Shown here in pieces: positions 1 through 10,747 of a stretch of 64,000 bases of DNA. A program made the translations under genes and the position numbers. The notes under the pieces are model-generated. The model worked only from the letters and a program-made list of their open reading frames with translations. It was not told the origin of the DNA and ran no database searches. How positions within the stretch are numbered: the first letter of the stretch is position 1; each line of letters opens with the position of its first letter. This DNA comes from Ophioderma brevispina (lineage: Eukaryota; Echinodermata; Ophiuroidea; Amphilepidida; Ophiodermatidae): the NCBI GenBank assembly GCA_023653785.1, contig JAMKCH010071899.1, positions 1 to 64,000 on the forward strand. Direction: 5' to 3'.

Positions 1-6
1 TAGAGC

Positions 7-484
7 TGAAAGGTGGATTTCATGATTCCAGCACCTTCTGTTTTATTCATTGTTCACTAGATATCCTTGAGAAAAGATTATTCACAAAATCGATCCCGAT
101 CTTGCAGTTTGGTGTTATGAGCAATTGTTTGTTTCCCAAGGTCCATAATAGGCCACTGTGCTGTAATTTCTGTCCGTTTACAGACCGAAAATACAAAATT
201 GCAAATTTCTTAGAGATACGACCAAATTTGCGTGCAAGATTATTGGTGTTATGAGCAATTGTTTGTTTCCCATGGTCCATAATAGACCACTGTGCTGTAA
301 TTTCTGTCCGTTTACAGACATAAAATACAAAATTGCGAATTTCTTAGAGATACAACCAAATTTGCATGTAAGATTGGGTACATGTCATGGATTACTAAGG
401 CTAACGGTTCAGATGATATAAAAATCTCAACTTCTTTGAGGTAAATCGGGGGACGAGGTTGTGGATCATGAAAAGTCCCTTTAA
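7..484. mobile_element. MITE family A, copy 1, with internal duplication
   Basis: A non-autonomous element related to copies at 9,667-10,019 (opposite orientation) and about 32,588-33,049. The right end is gtggatcatgaaaagtccct followed by TTAA; the left end aaggtggatttcatgattcc is its inverted partner. About 135 bp are repeated in tandem inside (111-245 and 246-320 onward share gtgttatgagcaattgtttg and the stretch up to ctgtccgtttacagac). No coding capacity. Confidence 0.75.
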
Positions 485-694
485 ATACTAAGAAGCTATA
501 TTTCACTTGGTCAATGAAATGACTATAGATTTAATTAGCCAATCGGAAATGCTCCATGAAATTCAGATAGTGTCCATGGGGTAAGCTACATTTTTATGAT
601 TTTCAGCTTCCTTTCCTTGTACATGTAGATGAATGCAGAGCTAAAAATTTTGTTGGATTCTGATGTTGCATTTTGGTGTTTTAAATTTTTTTCA

Positions 695-931
<237 letters not shown>

Positions 932-1563
932 TCAATTTTATTCTTTTCTCTATTCTTAAATGTGACCCACTCCTACAAACCCAAGAACAAATTGCAGCGA
1001 CTTATTCCTCATTTGATCAGAACCAGCCTGAAATATCTAAACCCCAGTTCATTCATCTTTAACAATAAAAGCAAGTACAACTTTTAGTTGCCTTTATATA
1101 GACTAATCCAACTAGCCAAGTGATAGCAAAATGTTGTATCCCACAGATGATGCTTTTGCATCTCTGGAGGTTTCTGGCTTTTCAGCATTTGTACATGAAG
1201 TAGACAAAAGACTGGAATGCTAACCTTATCTGTGCTTTATGTAGACATTTGTCTGCCCACTTTGGTTGGGAAAATTTTTAATAGCGAGGCATGACATGAC
1301 AAATAAGGTCTTCAACCCAATTGATTAACTGGTTTTCCCAACAACATTCATTGCAAAAAGGGGGTGTTTGTCACTGCGACTTTTTCAGGGTTTTGAAGGA
1401 GTGGATCACAAATTCACATTCTGAGGCAAATATGTTGTTCCATTATTATCACTCAGTTGTTTTGAGCACTATTATAAACTCAAGAAAAAAGAAATGATAG
1501 ATTAAAATTCTAGCTATCTATATATGCGGTACCTTAATAAACAGAAAGAGTAAGGATACCAAC

Positions 1564-1667
1564 CAAGTTTTTCTGGCATCTGTGCTACTATTTGTTTCAG
1601 CTGGGCTATTTCCAAAGCATGCCACAAATCTCTATCAGTCCTCTGATTTTCTGGATCTAGGTTGCTC
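1564..1667 (-). CDS. ABCC exon N: NBD2 helical subdomain
   Basis: A 104-bp exon (CATCAACAG acceptor). It reads SNLDPENQRTDRDLWHALEI then AQLKQIVAQMPEKL, the typical N-L-D-P-x-x-x-x-x-D-x-x-L-W-x-A-L-E-x-A-Q-L-K stretch. SUR proteins read LWEALEIAQLK. The only donor in the phase needed by the next exon is GTTGGT, a weak site; using the nearby GTATCC would create a stop. Confidence 0.94.
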
Positions 1668-2125
1668 CTGTTGATGAATTAAAGCCATTTCACCATTAAT
1701 TACAAATCTTTTAACAGTGTTTGATACCACCAATATCTCAATGTAGTCCGGAATCAAAATGTGAGTGTTGACCAGTTTAATCAACCTATTCATAACAAAC
1801 GCTTACTTCCAAAATTTCAGTAGATTCTAATGGACCACCTAGTATTTTCCATTTATGAACTGAGATTACCAAAATTCTGGATTTCTTGCAAAAGTTCAAT
1901 TTTCTTCATAACATTCCTTCAAATCGAGCTTGGGTTATTCAATGTAAGAACTAAAGATAGCATTGTTTTATATTAGATGTAAATTTTTAAGGAAATTTGT
2001 CTGCATATCATTAAGGCTAAGGTTAAGGGCAAAGAAAATAATTTAAGTATTTTAGTAGTGAAAACAATGTAATAATGCATATAATTTTTATGGTATCAGT
2101 GCCCTACCCAAGATTAATTAGCTTA

Positions 2126-2308
<183 letters not shown>

Positions 2309-2419
2309 TTACAAATATTTAGGAAATGTAAGATTTGGCTATACTAATAGTTCTCAAGCTTAACAGGGATGAACACGTATTTGTTTAATATTAGTTCAGA
2401 AAATAGCTAGATATTAACA

Positions 2420-3620
2420 AGATGCCCAATAACCAACCGTAAGTTGTTCCCAGCAAAGATGTGCCTAAGCTATTGTGTTGTCAGTAAATGTGCATGCAAC
2501 CTACTGTTAATAGAGTTGTTGCACCAAGTTAAATTGTTGCCAGTAGATTACAACAAAGCTGCCTATAACCTAATGTACCTGAGTTATTGCTATGTCACAC
2601 CAATCACCTACTGTATGCAAGTTGTTATCAGAGATTCTTATAACCAACTTTAAACAATGTGTTGACACCGAAGATGCCCATAAAGGGCTGTTGAGTTGTT
2701 ACCAGTGGATTCTACAACCTGTTATTGCCAGATTCTCATAAGCTACTGTTAGAGACTTAAAGGGATTAGCAGCGATTTGCTAATCCGAAACATCGAAAAA
2801 ATCATCAAAATTCATGTTTTTGTATTTTTGTACCTGGCATGGATATGCAAACATAACCTGCAAGTGGTTGGCTTGAAATCCGTGTATTAAAGACAAGGCA
2901 GTACTTTTTATCCGATTCTTTAATTTCTATACGTGCGTATCAAAATTCCGACTTGAAATCAAAAAGCCTTTCTCGGTGAATATCCCAGATTTTAAGCGTA
3001 TTATTGTGCACCATGATCAATACAGTTTGACCTCAAACACAAACATGATTGATCTTTGTTTATTCTGTGCTACTGTAAACCACAATCAGCTGTTTATTGT
3101 AGATTTTGAGACGTCATCGCTATATGTCTATTTACGGGAGACGGTATGAAAAATTTCCTCAAATACCTCATTTTGGTCACTATTTGGTGGTTTGTTTCTT
3201 AAATAAAGCAGTTATTTGGAATTGTACACACTTATCCCTGATTTATAAGTTAAAACAAATGTATTTCCACATTTTTCGATTCTCTCGCAATATCGCTGCT
3301 AATCCCTTTAATGACAGCACAGATTCACATAGTAAGCATCCTATGTAATCAAGTTAGCAATAGAGGGCTATACCTTAATATGAATTGCACATGCTAGCAA
3401 AGATGCCTGACTCTGAGCGAGTTATTTTTAACAGATTCCGTCAACCTACAACAAGGCGGTTGTTGTAACTAATTTTAAGCAAGATATTGTTTGCAGATGT
3501 CTATACTGAAACGCCATAATTGTATTATTTTAGAAGCTTTGCATTAGCTGCCAGGAGATTCCGCTAACCTATGGCGACTTGTTGCTAGCAGATTCATCTT
3601 AATTACTGTAAAACCCCCTC
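2420..3620. repeat. Degenerate minisatellite split by a MITE
   Basis: Both sides of the element at 2,757-3,311 show irregular repeats of a phrase like 'gttgttgccagtagattcta..ataacctac..aagatgcc', spaced very roughly 60-100 bp. The copies are weakly conserved, so unit length and boundaries are approximate. It lies in the intron between exons L and M. Confidence 0.4.
2757..3311. mobile_element. MITE family E with perfect 20-bp ends and TTAA
   Basis: The left end ttaaagggattagcagcgat is exactly the reverse complement of the right end atcgctgctaatccctttaa, TTAA included. The element is 555 bp with no useful reading frame. TTAA duplication is the hallmark of piggyBac-family transposition, so this is probably a piggyBac-type MITE. 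It interrupts a degenerate minisatellite. Confidence 0.88.
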
Positions 3621-3851
3621 AAATAATATCAAAGAACTATTTTTATCGTGCCTGTTTTGAGCTCTTAACATTGTACAGGTATACATATAAACTGATTTCA
3701 TAGTTGAAGCTAGTATGTTTATGAAAGTGACTCTTGAATGTAATGCAGTTCCTGGATATTAATGTTATATGCTTAATTAAGAGCACACAGGAAACTTTTG
3801 AAATTACTTCTATTGCAATATATGGAGTAAACAGCAATAACAATGCAATAC

Positions 3852-3930
3852 CTGTGCAGATGTTGATTAGTCTGAAAAGAGCAAGAGTGAGTGAAGATTT
3901 GCCACTACCAGTTCTGCCACATACACCAAC
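3852..3930 (-). CDS. ABCC exon L: NBD2 Walker A
   Basis: A 79-bp exon (TTTAAAG acceptor, GTATTG donor). It encodes VGVCGRTGSGKSSLTLALFR and LINICT. GRTGSGKSS is the Walker A/P-loop with the catalytic Lys; the following SLTLALFR matches NBD2 of ABCC proteins. One base is left for exon M. Confidence 0.96.
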
Positions 3931-4130
3931 CTTTAAACAATAGTAATTTTAAAAGGTATTTTAAGTTATTATACCCAACAACCAAATACGCGCAACTATA
4001 AAAATTTAAATATATGAAAAAGCTGGAGTACACAATAAGTATAAAACTAATATCTCACTGGTTCTGCTGTTAAATCAGGGAATTGAGCACAGGACCTCTG
4101 GTGTACAGAACAGGTGCTTTAACTCCCATA

Positions 4131-4203
4131 GCTCCCATAGCCAAGTGGTTACGGAATCGGTCCTGTACACCAGAGATTCTAGGTTCGATTCCTGGGCGGG
4201 ACC
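4131..4203 (+). tRNA. tRNA-derived sequence (pseudo-tRNA or SINE head)
   Basis: Contains a good RNA polymerase III A box (tagccaagtgg) and a perfect B box (ggttcgattcc). Spacing is right for a tRNA fold: D-arm, an anticodon-like loop cctgtac, then a T-arm ctagg/cctgg. The acceptor stem and anticodon stem have mismatches, so it is probably a tRNA pseudogene or the head of a SINE rather than a working tRNA. The 13-base segment ctctggtgtacag at 4,097-4,109 is an inverted copy of the anticodon region. Confidence 0.6.
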
Positions 4204-4419
4204 ACTATTCGCAATTTCTCTGTTCTTTTGGTGGCAAATCCAATGAAATTCTAATGTAACAATAAATTTCATGATGCTTGACAATATGACATATTCTCTA
4301 AACAATAAAATTAGCAGAAAAAAACAAATTTTTATATACAATAAAGGCAAATGTAACTCTAGCTAACCACTTGAATGTAAGATACAGTGCTCTTTTTCTG
4401 TGGAAAAACATTTTTAAGT

Positions 4420-5290
4420 ATATTTCAACTTTGACCTCTTTATCCCTGAACACTCCATATAAGCCACCAATGATCATTCCGAGCACCTTTGGAAAATAGT
4501 AAATTCTGTAAAAGCAGCAGCATTTTAAGAGTTCTTAAGCAATGACCTCATATAACCCCAGATGACATTGACCTCAAACTCCTGAACACCCCATAACCCA
4601 CTACTGAAAGACCACTCTGAGCCACTTTGGTAAATAGCATTTTTTAACATAAGAGATATTTTAAGCATTTTTCAACAATTGTCTCAAATGACCCCTAAAT
4701 GGCCTTTGACCTCTTATTCGTTAACACTCCATATGACCCCACAGGATCATCCAGAACTTTAGTGAACAGCACTTTTTCTTGAAGCCTTTTAAGTAATTTC
4801 AATGATCTCAAATGACTATTGATGACCTTTAACCTGAACACCTCATATAACCCACCCTTCCAAGGTGTATTCACAGCAAGTGGTAAATACCCCATTTCTG
4901 TGCAAGAAGCATCATTTTTAATTTTTTCCATAATGACCTCAAATGACCTTTGACCTCATCTCTGAACCCATAACTGCAACCATATGATTGTGTAATTTTG
5001 TTAAATACCACGCTATTCCCATGCAAGCATTGTTTTTTACCAATGACCTCTAATGATCACTAGATGACCTTTGAGCTCATCCCTGAATAGCCCATATGAC
5101 CCACTCATCAATGATCACTCAGAGCAACTCTGCTAAATACCCTGCCACTTTTATGCAAGAAGCATTTTATGCATATTCAAATAACCTCAAAAAAGCCTAA
5201 GTGACCTTTGACCTCAAATTCCTGAACACCCCTATGTCCCCCAATTACTGATCATCACTGCCAAGTGACATCAAAATCCATTAAAAACTA
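4420..5290. repeat. Tandem repeat, seven units of about 120-137 bp, with GACCTTTGACCTC
   Basis: The phrase 'ctttgacctcat..cctgaacaccccatatgaccc' recurs near 4,433, 4,568, 4,703, 4,827, 4,947, 5,068 and 5,203. Between these are repeats of 'gatcactcagagcaactttggtaaatac' and 'tttatgcaagaagcatttt'. Units are diverged, so the array is old. Several units hold close or exact matches to the direct repeat TGACCTTTGACCT. It directly precedes the retrotransposon at 5.36 kb. Confidence 0.85.
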
Positions 5291-5362
5291 GGATAAGAAG
5301 AAGCATATACAAACTGTGGACAGACAATGACATATAGGCTTATACATCTTAATTCATTTTAA

Positions 5363-6906
5363 TCTTTAATTATTAAATTAACCTCTAAACTTAAACTTAG
5401 TTACAGTAGTGGTACTGACGGCATTAGCAGCACATTACTAAAACAAATTGTTCCATCAATAAGTGAGGTTACTGCCCATATTTTCAACTTATCAATATTG
5501 ACTGGTTTTGTACCTTCTCAATTAAAGATTGCCAATGTGACCCCTATTTTTAAAGCGGGTGACAAACATGACTTCTCAAACTATAGGCCTATATCCATCT
5601 TGCCAACTTTGAGTAAACTTCTTGAAAAAGTTGTGTATGTCCGCTTATTTAACTTTATCACCAAAAATAACATTCTTACTTCTCACCAATTTGGCTTTAG
5701 GCCCAAGAGATCTACTTTCATGGCAATCAACAAGTTGTACTGCACTATTGCACAAAATCTAGATAACAAGCTACATACAATCGGTATTTTTCTTGATTTA
5801 AGCAAGGCCTTTGATACCATCAACCACGAAATTCTTTTATCCAAACTTTATGATTATGGTATTAGAGGCCTTGCCAATGACTGGATGAGAAGCTACCTGA
5901 CTGGCAGATATCAACGAGTGATCTACAACAACACCATCTCTGACCCTGTCAGCATTACGTGCGGAGTTCCGCAGGGCTCTATACTTGGTCCTCTCTTATT
6001 CCTAATTTACATAAACGATTTACCCCTCTGTTCTAAAATTCCCCAGTTTATTTTATTTGCAGATGACACAAATATTTTATTTTCCCATGCAGACCTGCTT
6101 AAACTTGAGGAAATAATTAACACTGAACTTAAACAAATATCTAACTGGTTTAAACTAAATAAACTTTCTCTAAACATAAAAAAGACTAATTATATGATTT
6201 TTAAAAATAAACATAGTAATAAACCTAAAATTGACATTAAAATACAAATTGACGATACTCCAATCCTTCAGGTTGACACAACCAAATTCCTCGGCCTACT
6301 AATTGACTCTAACATTTCCTGGAATTCCCATACACAGCATGTATCTAAAATAGTTTCCAAATACATTGGTGTGATTCGTAAGGTGCGTCCTTATCTTCCC
6401 CAGCATTCTCTTAAGACTCTTTACAATTCTCTCATTTTTCCATATCTGTCATATGGTGCAATGATCTGGACTGATCCTAACAACTCTAGTCTTGAATCTG
6501 TCTTTCTTCTTCAAAACGTGCCATCCGTACCTGTACTAATTCTCTCTGGCTTGCCCACACTGATCCTCTTTTCATTTCTTTTTCTACTCTTAAAGTGCAT
6601 GACATCTACCAACTTCAACTTGCCTCTTTTATGTACCAGTATCACCACCATCTTCTTCCACCGGATCTTATCTCTGAAGACTTCTTCAACATTGACACTC
6701 TTTCTCACAACTATGATACCAGGCATGCTAACGACCCCTTTATTACACCGACCAACACTGTTCTTGCCAGTAATACCTCTCAATCTCAAGGCCCTAGGCT
6801 ATGGATGCAATTGCCTTCCCAACTCCAGAATTCCCCCTCACTATCATCCTTTAAAAGTAAGTTTAAAAAGTCTCTTGTCACGCTGTATGATGACTTAACT
6901 TCTTAA
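5363..6906 (+). pseudogene. Reverse transcriptase ORF with one frameshift
   Basis: Reads open from 5,363. Visible RT blocks are NYRPISILPTLSKLLEK, FGFRPKRST, the catalytic LDLSKAFDTINHEILLSKLY, GVPQGSILGPLLFLIYINDL and FADDTNILF (the Y/FADD box near 6,056). Then comes the thumb segment TTKFLGLLIDSNISW. At about 6,516 one base is missing from an A-run; the frame then continues from KVHDIYQLQLASFMYQYHHH to GPRLWMQLPSQLQN and a stop at 6,906. With only one lesion the copy is young, or the lesion is a homopolymer error. An ORF call running to 6,898 in the first frame is an artefact after the shift. Confidence 0.88.
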
Positions 6907-7265
6907 TATGTTTGTCTTTCTTCTCCTTTTCCCCCTCTTCTTTCTGTATCTCATCTTGACTTTCATTTCATTCTTAATACTCTTTGTCAGACATCATGTT
7001 TGTCCTAGTTTGTCCTATCCTGTATATTTTGTCTCGTCTCCCCCCTCCCCCTTGGTCTTTCGTATTAAGCATATCTCTAGTAACTTTTTCATTTTTTTTA
7101 CCCTTTTTGTAGAGGGCATTGCGACCTCACGCCTCACGTTTAGCAGTGTCCTCGTCCCTTCACCATGTATGCATTCCGGAATACTGCTTTGTAGTGTTTA
7201 TCTGAAATATTATTACTTTTATTATTACTTTTGGAAAATGTTTTCATTTAACCATAGTTCCTAAG
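5363..7265 (+). mobile_element. 5'-truncated non-LTR retrotransposon (CR1/Jockey group)
   Basis: Begins inside the N-terminal part of a reverse transcriptase domain (SSGTDGISSTLLKQ), so the endonuclease and ORF1 are missing, as is usual after incomplete target-primed reverse transcription. The coding part ends at 6,906. A pyrimidine-rich 3' UTR follows to about 7,265, with TTATTACTTTTATTATTACT near the end. It lies in the intron between ABCC exons K and L, opposite in orientation to the gene. Confidence 0.85.
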
Positions 7266-7472
7266 TACTACTTTATTATTTGTATACAACCAAATAGTTC
7301 ATCTCCATACATAATATATATGGTTATCTATATATTAAGGTTTATCATCTGTTAATTTTGTATACATGTTTTGTGAGGAGAGAAAAATAAATCTGAGAAA
7401 AAAAAAAAACATCTGCATGTATGAGGTATGAGCAGAAAACCTATGTGGACTGGTTACAATTGCAATACGTAC

Positions 7473-7600
7473 TTTCTCTCCGGGTCGAAAATGAACTGTA
7501 ACATCACGCAGAACACGGTCCAAGTCAGCGGCATATCTAACAGACATTCTTTCTATTTGAACTTCACCAAATTTAGGCCAATCACTAGGAGGTTCAATTC
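7473..7600 (-). CDS. ABCC exon K: start of NBD2
   Basis: A 128-bp exon with an acceptor TTGTTCTCCTTAAG and a GTACGT donor, phase 0 out. It reads IEPPSDWPKFGEVQIERMSV then RYAADLDRVLRDVTVHFRPG and EK. The W-P-x-x-G-x-V/I-x-x-x-x-x-x-x-R-Y motif with the aromatic A-loop Tyr marks the first strands of an ABCC NBD2. It joins exon L to give GEKVGVCGRTGSGKSS. Confidence 0.94.
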
Positions 7601-7797
7601 CTTAAGGAGAACAAAATGAGATGCATTAGGATAAATGACATCATATATAAATTTGAATAGGCAAAAATTACAGCAAGTTAAACTTGCAAATACCCTGGCT
7701 GGGGGTACATCAATGCACACAAAGATAAGCATAGTGTCAGGTGATAACCAAGTTTGGTTGCAATGACTATTATAGAAAATACTGTAAGTAAACTTCC

Positions 7798-8235
7798 GTC
7801 ATCCTCCTGGCAAGATGACGGTCTGGAACATGACCGTTGACCTTGGTCCATGACCTTTGACATCATCCACACATGAAGGAACCCCTATTGCACCTTAACC
7901 CCAAAGTCTGATATAAAATTGGATCGATTAAGCCCAAATTAATTGGTCGAGCTATGAGTTGCAAAAATATTGGGCAAGACGCAATATTTTAAAACTCATA
8001 GCGAGACCAATTAATATTGAGCGTAAATTATCCAATTTTATCATTATCATGTTTTGGATCCGATATTTTCCCACACTTGGACTCCTCAAAACATGATAAT
8101 GGTGAAAATCGGACAAACTTTTTGAAGGAGACGTGAAAAACGAAAACCTAACCAAACTGGAACACGCACACAACATACATACGGACATGCGCGCTTTCGC
8201 AAAATCCCCCTCTGCTTGTCAAGCCAGGGGGATAA
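7798..8235. mobile_element. MITE family D, copy with nested hairpin
   Basis: Ends are atcctcctggcaagatgacg on the left and gcttgtcaagccagggggat on the right (imperfect inverted repeats). Shared interior phrases with the copy at 59,507-59,757 are 'ccttggtccatgacctttgacat', 'cacatgaaggaacccctattgca' and 'gaaaacctaaccaaactgg'. This copy carries extra sequence from 7,912 to about 8,101 that forms nested inverted repeats. It lies between exons J and K. Confidence 0.7.
7912..8101. repeat. Nested inverted repeats (long hairpin)
   Basis: An inner stem pairs aattggtcgagctatgagtt (7,940 onward) with aactcatagcgagaccaatt (to about 8,012), with a roughly 10-base loop. An outer stem pairs ataaaattggat near 7,912 with atccaattttat near 8,030. 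A second hairpin pairs tcattatcatgttttgga (8,039 onward) with tcctcaaaacatgataatgg (8,082-8,101). Confidence 0.8.
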
Positions 8236-8239
8236 AAAA

Positions 8240-9090
8240 TGAAGTTGTGGCAAATTGTTGTTTTAACCCTTTGTGAATACCATCTTCACGAGCCTGATGC
8301 TGAGGATCATGGCTGAGGGATGACTGTGCTAGTAACCTCTCTCCCTCCAGGGTTTACAACATGCTGCATGTTTTTAACTCGCTTTCATCGCTACTTGTAC
8401 TAAATTGATTGTATGGAACCTTTTATCGTACCTTGTGACGTTTTTTTATGAACAATAACGCGGAATTCCGTTCTTTTAAAGCATTTTGTTTTCTTGGTTT
8501 ACACGCACAGTTGGTTCCTTGCGCTTTTAATTTATTTTTTGCTGTTAAAAGAACTTTACTTTTGCCTGTTTGTATACTTTGCCCTGAAGAACCTTAAATT
8601 ATTGTATTTTTGATTATGTACAATGCATTATGCTTTATTATTGCCATGTTTGGTGTATTGCAAGCTTTCATTTATCATGTTTAATTGTTTGCATCTGTCG
8701 CGAGAATCTGTTCATCTGTTTCTTTGCTCGTTTCTATATTCTCGCTCAGGATGAAAACCTATTGTATTAGGTGCAGTATATTTAGTCGTGCAATTTTCAT
8801 GCCTGGCCGGTCTTTGGCAACATGTTTTTGAACTATCTTAAATTTTTATTCATTTTGTTGTTTGTTGACTTTTAATGATCTATACTTATACACAAAATTA
8901 TGCTTATTGTACAAAATTTTATGCTTATGTTTTTTAATGTTATGATTAAGTTAAATTAAGTAAGTTTAAGTTAGTTTATTTTGAAGCGCCTAGAGGCACC
9001 TGCGTGTGGCGCTATACCAATCGGGAGGGGCGATCCTTAATTATATCACCTTTCCTGATCAAAATCCTTGTTTATTAATTATTATTATTA
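8240..9090 (+). mobile_element. 3' tail of a non-LTR retrotransposon
   Basis: No reverse transcriptase is visible. The end reads 'taagtttattttgaagcgcctagaggcacctgcgtgtggcgctatac' and, after about 65 bp, an ATT microsatellite (attattatta). The 'GGCGCTATAyAAAT + (ATT)n' ending is typical of RTE/CR1-like element tails. The upstream boundary is uncertain. Confidence 0.5.
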
Positions 9091-9286
9091 AATTTGTTAC
9101 ACACAATGACCTAAAATCCCCAACAAGTTTCATGAAAATTTGTTGCAGCTTCTTGGAGAACAGCAAATGCAAAGCATGTAAGATTAAACAGATATACACT
9201 ACGTATCACAATAGGCTCTGCAACTGAACCAAAATATTGCTTATTCTAACATAAAATACACAAGCATCAACATTCATGTGGGTAGC

Positions 9287-9375
9287 TGCGTATAATACTG
9301 CACCCTTTCTACTGGATTCATCTGCATTTCGGTGTCTGCCGTGAAACGCAGCAATTTATTAAGGCACATGGACAC
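9287..9375 (-). CDS. ABCC exon J: end of membrane domain 2, VERVQYY; 3' end unresolved
   Basis: Starts after a TTTTTCAAG acceptor in phase 0 and reads VSMCLNKLLRFTADTEMQMN then PVERVQYYTQLPT. This matches the ABCC pattern E-x-x-x-x-x-V-E-R-x-x-x-Y that precedes NBD2. Reading on gives a TGA right after LPT, and no GT or GC donor in the required phase precedes it. The next exon needs one leftover base. A small indel, real or from assembly, is the simplest reading. The lower boundary given is the point just before the stop. Confidence 0.82.
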
Positions 9376-9666
9376 CTTGAAAAAGAAAATCACAATTAGA
9401 CTGAGGGATAATGGATTTAATAATTGTGAAAAGTGCATGTAATATATAAGTGGCAAGTTCAATAAAATATTAGCAATTAAGACAGTTGAGGTACTAAGGA
9501 AATCAAATGTATGGGTAAGATTATCTCATAAACCTAGGCCTACAACTATTGTGAGATCAGGTTTAATGGCGCAAGTATAGTTTTACTCCTTTTTCCAAAA
9601 CTTGATAAACTTGTTGAATTTTATCCCATTCCCAGAACAAAACTTAAAGCAATAACAGCACATTTT

Positions 9667-10019
9667 TTAAAGGGGCATTTTGTGATCCACAGCCTCGTCC
9701 CCCTGACTTACCTAAAAAATTTTGAGATTTTTATATCATCTGAACCGTTAGCCTTAATAATCCACTTGTGCCTAATCTTACGTGCAAATTCGGTCGTATC
9801 TGTAAGAATTCACAATTTTGTATTTTCTATCCGTAAACGGACAGAAATTACAGCACAGTGGCCTATGCCATCACGGGACCGTGGGAAACGAGCAATTACT
9901 CATAACACAAAACCGCAAGATCGGGATCAGCTCAAATTTTCAGAATTAGCTTTTCTCAAAGATATCTAGTGATCAATGAATAAAACAGAAGGTGCTGAAA
10001 TCACGAAATGCACCTTTAA
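9667..10019. mobile_element. MITE family A, copy 2
   Basis: Flanked by TTAA on both sides. The ends aggggcattttgtgatccac and gaaatcacgaaatgcacct are imperfect inverted repeats. The interior is the reverse complement of copy 1 (for example cgtaaacggacagaaattac and gtgggaaacgagcaattact). Length 353 bp, no internal duplication. It is the best-preserved copy in the window. Confidence 0.85.
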
Positions 10020-10514
10020 GAGCGCCCCCAATTTTCCGGATATTTTGAGATTTTTGCACAGTTGCATTGGTATTTGACTAGTGAACAATACCTGTGAATG
10101 GTAGACTCAAAACTCTCTATGTGTCACAAAAGAACAAATTTTGTAATTAGAATAATTAATATCGGAGATCTCCGATAATAAATCAACTGCTTCTGGAAAC
10201 ATCCTTCCAATATGAAATAGCCGGGAAATTGCGCTATGTACGTGTCTAAGCTCATCCACTAGTTGTTCCGTCGGATCAAGTAAGTCAAGTTAGAGATCAA
10301 TTTCGTGAGGTGACACTATTTCATCATGGAAGGATATGAATTTGGCGTTTCCAGCTCCGCCATTAAAATACAATCAGGGATCTTGATTCTAATTACAAAA
10401 TCACTTCTTTTATGACAAATACACATTTTTGAGCATTACCACTCGTAAGTATAGTTTACTAACCAACACAACTGTGAAAAATTTCAAATTTTGAAAATTG
10501 GGGGCACTCTTCAA
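10018..10514. mobile_element. Foldback-type MITE abutting family A copy 2
   Basis: The left arm starts aagagcgcccccaattttcc and the right arm ends with its inverse, gaaaattgggggcactctt. Matching continues for over 100 bases: tttttgcacagttgcattgg against ccaacacaactgtgaaaaat, and attttgtaattagaat against attctaattacaaaatc. The central part contains no gene. It starts exactly where the family A element ends. Confidence 0.75.
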
Positions 10515-10633
10515 AAAATGTGTTGTTATTACTTTAACATTTCTTAACATAGTTCTTTTGACACATATTTCTAAATATCTTTTTCTTATACTTAGCTATC
10601 AGCAAAACAAACAAAAGAAGATTGCATGCATAC

Positions 10634-10747
10634 CATTAATGCATAGCTTATAGCAAGGCCAACATAACTGGGGTCTAGGTTTCCCATAATTCCTTGTATG
10701 ACGGTGGTGAGTCCGGCCATTAGAACAACTAGGATAGCAGCAGAATT
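10634..10747 (-). CDS. ABCC exon I: last helices of membrane domain 2
   Basis: A 114-bp, 38-codon exon, phase 0 at both ends (TATTACAG acceptor, GTATGC donor). It encodes a hydrophobic helix (SAAILVVLMAGLTTVIQGIM), then DPSYVGLAISYALM, which fits the family pattern G-L-x-x-x-Y-A-L. Exon J continues directly. Confidence 0.92.

Noticed and set aside
4075..4350. 91-codon minus-strand frame over the tRNA-like region
   Set aside because: It is the antisense of the tRNA-derived sequence and flanks; no protein family signal.
6511..6789. 92-codon frame antisense to the reverse transcriptase
   Set aside because: It overlaps a real RT reading frame on the other strand and has no independent motif.
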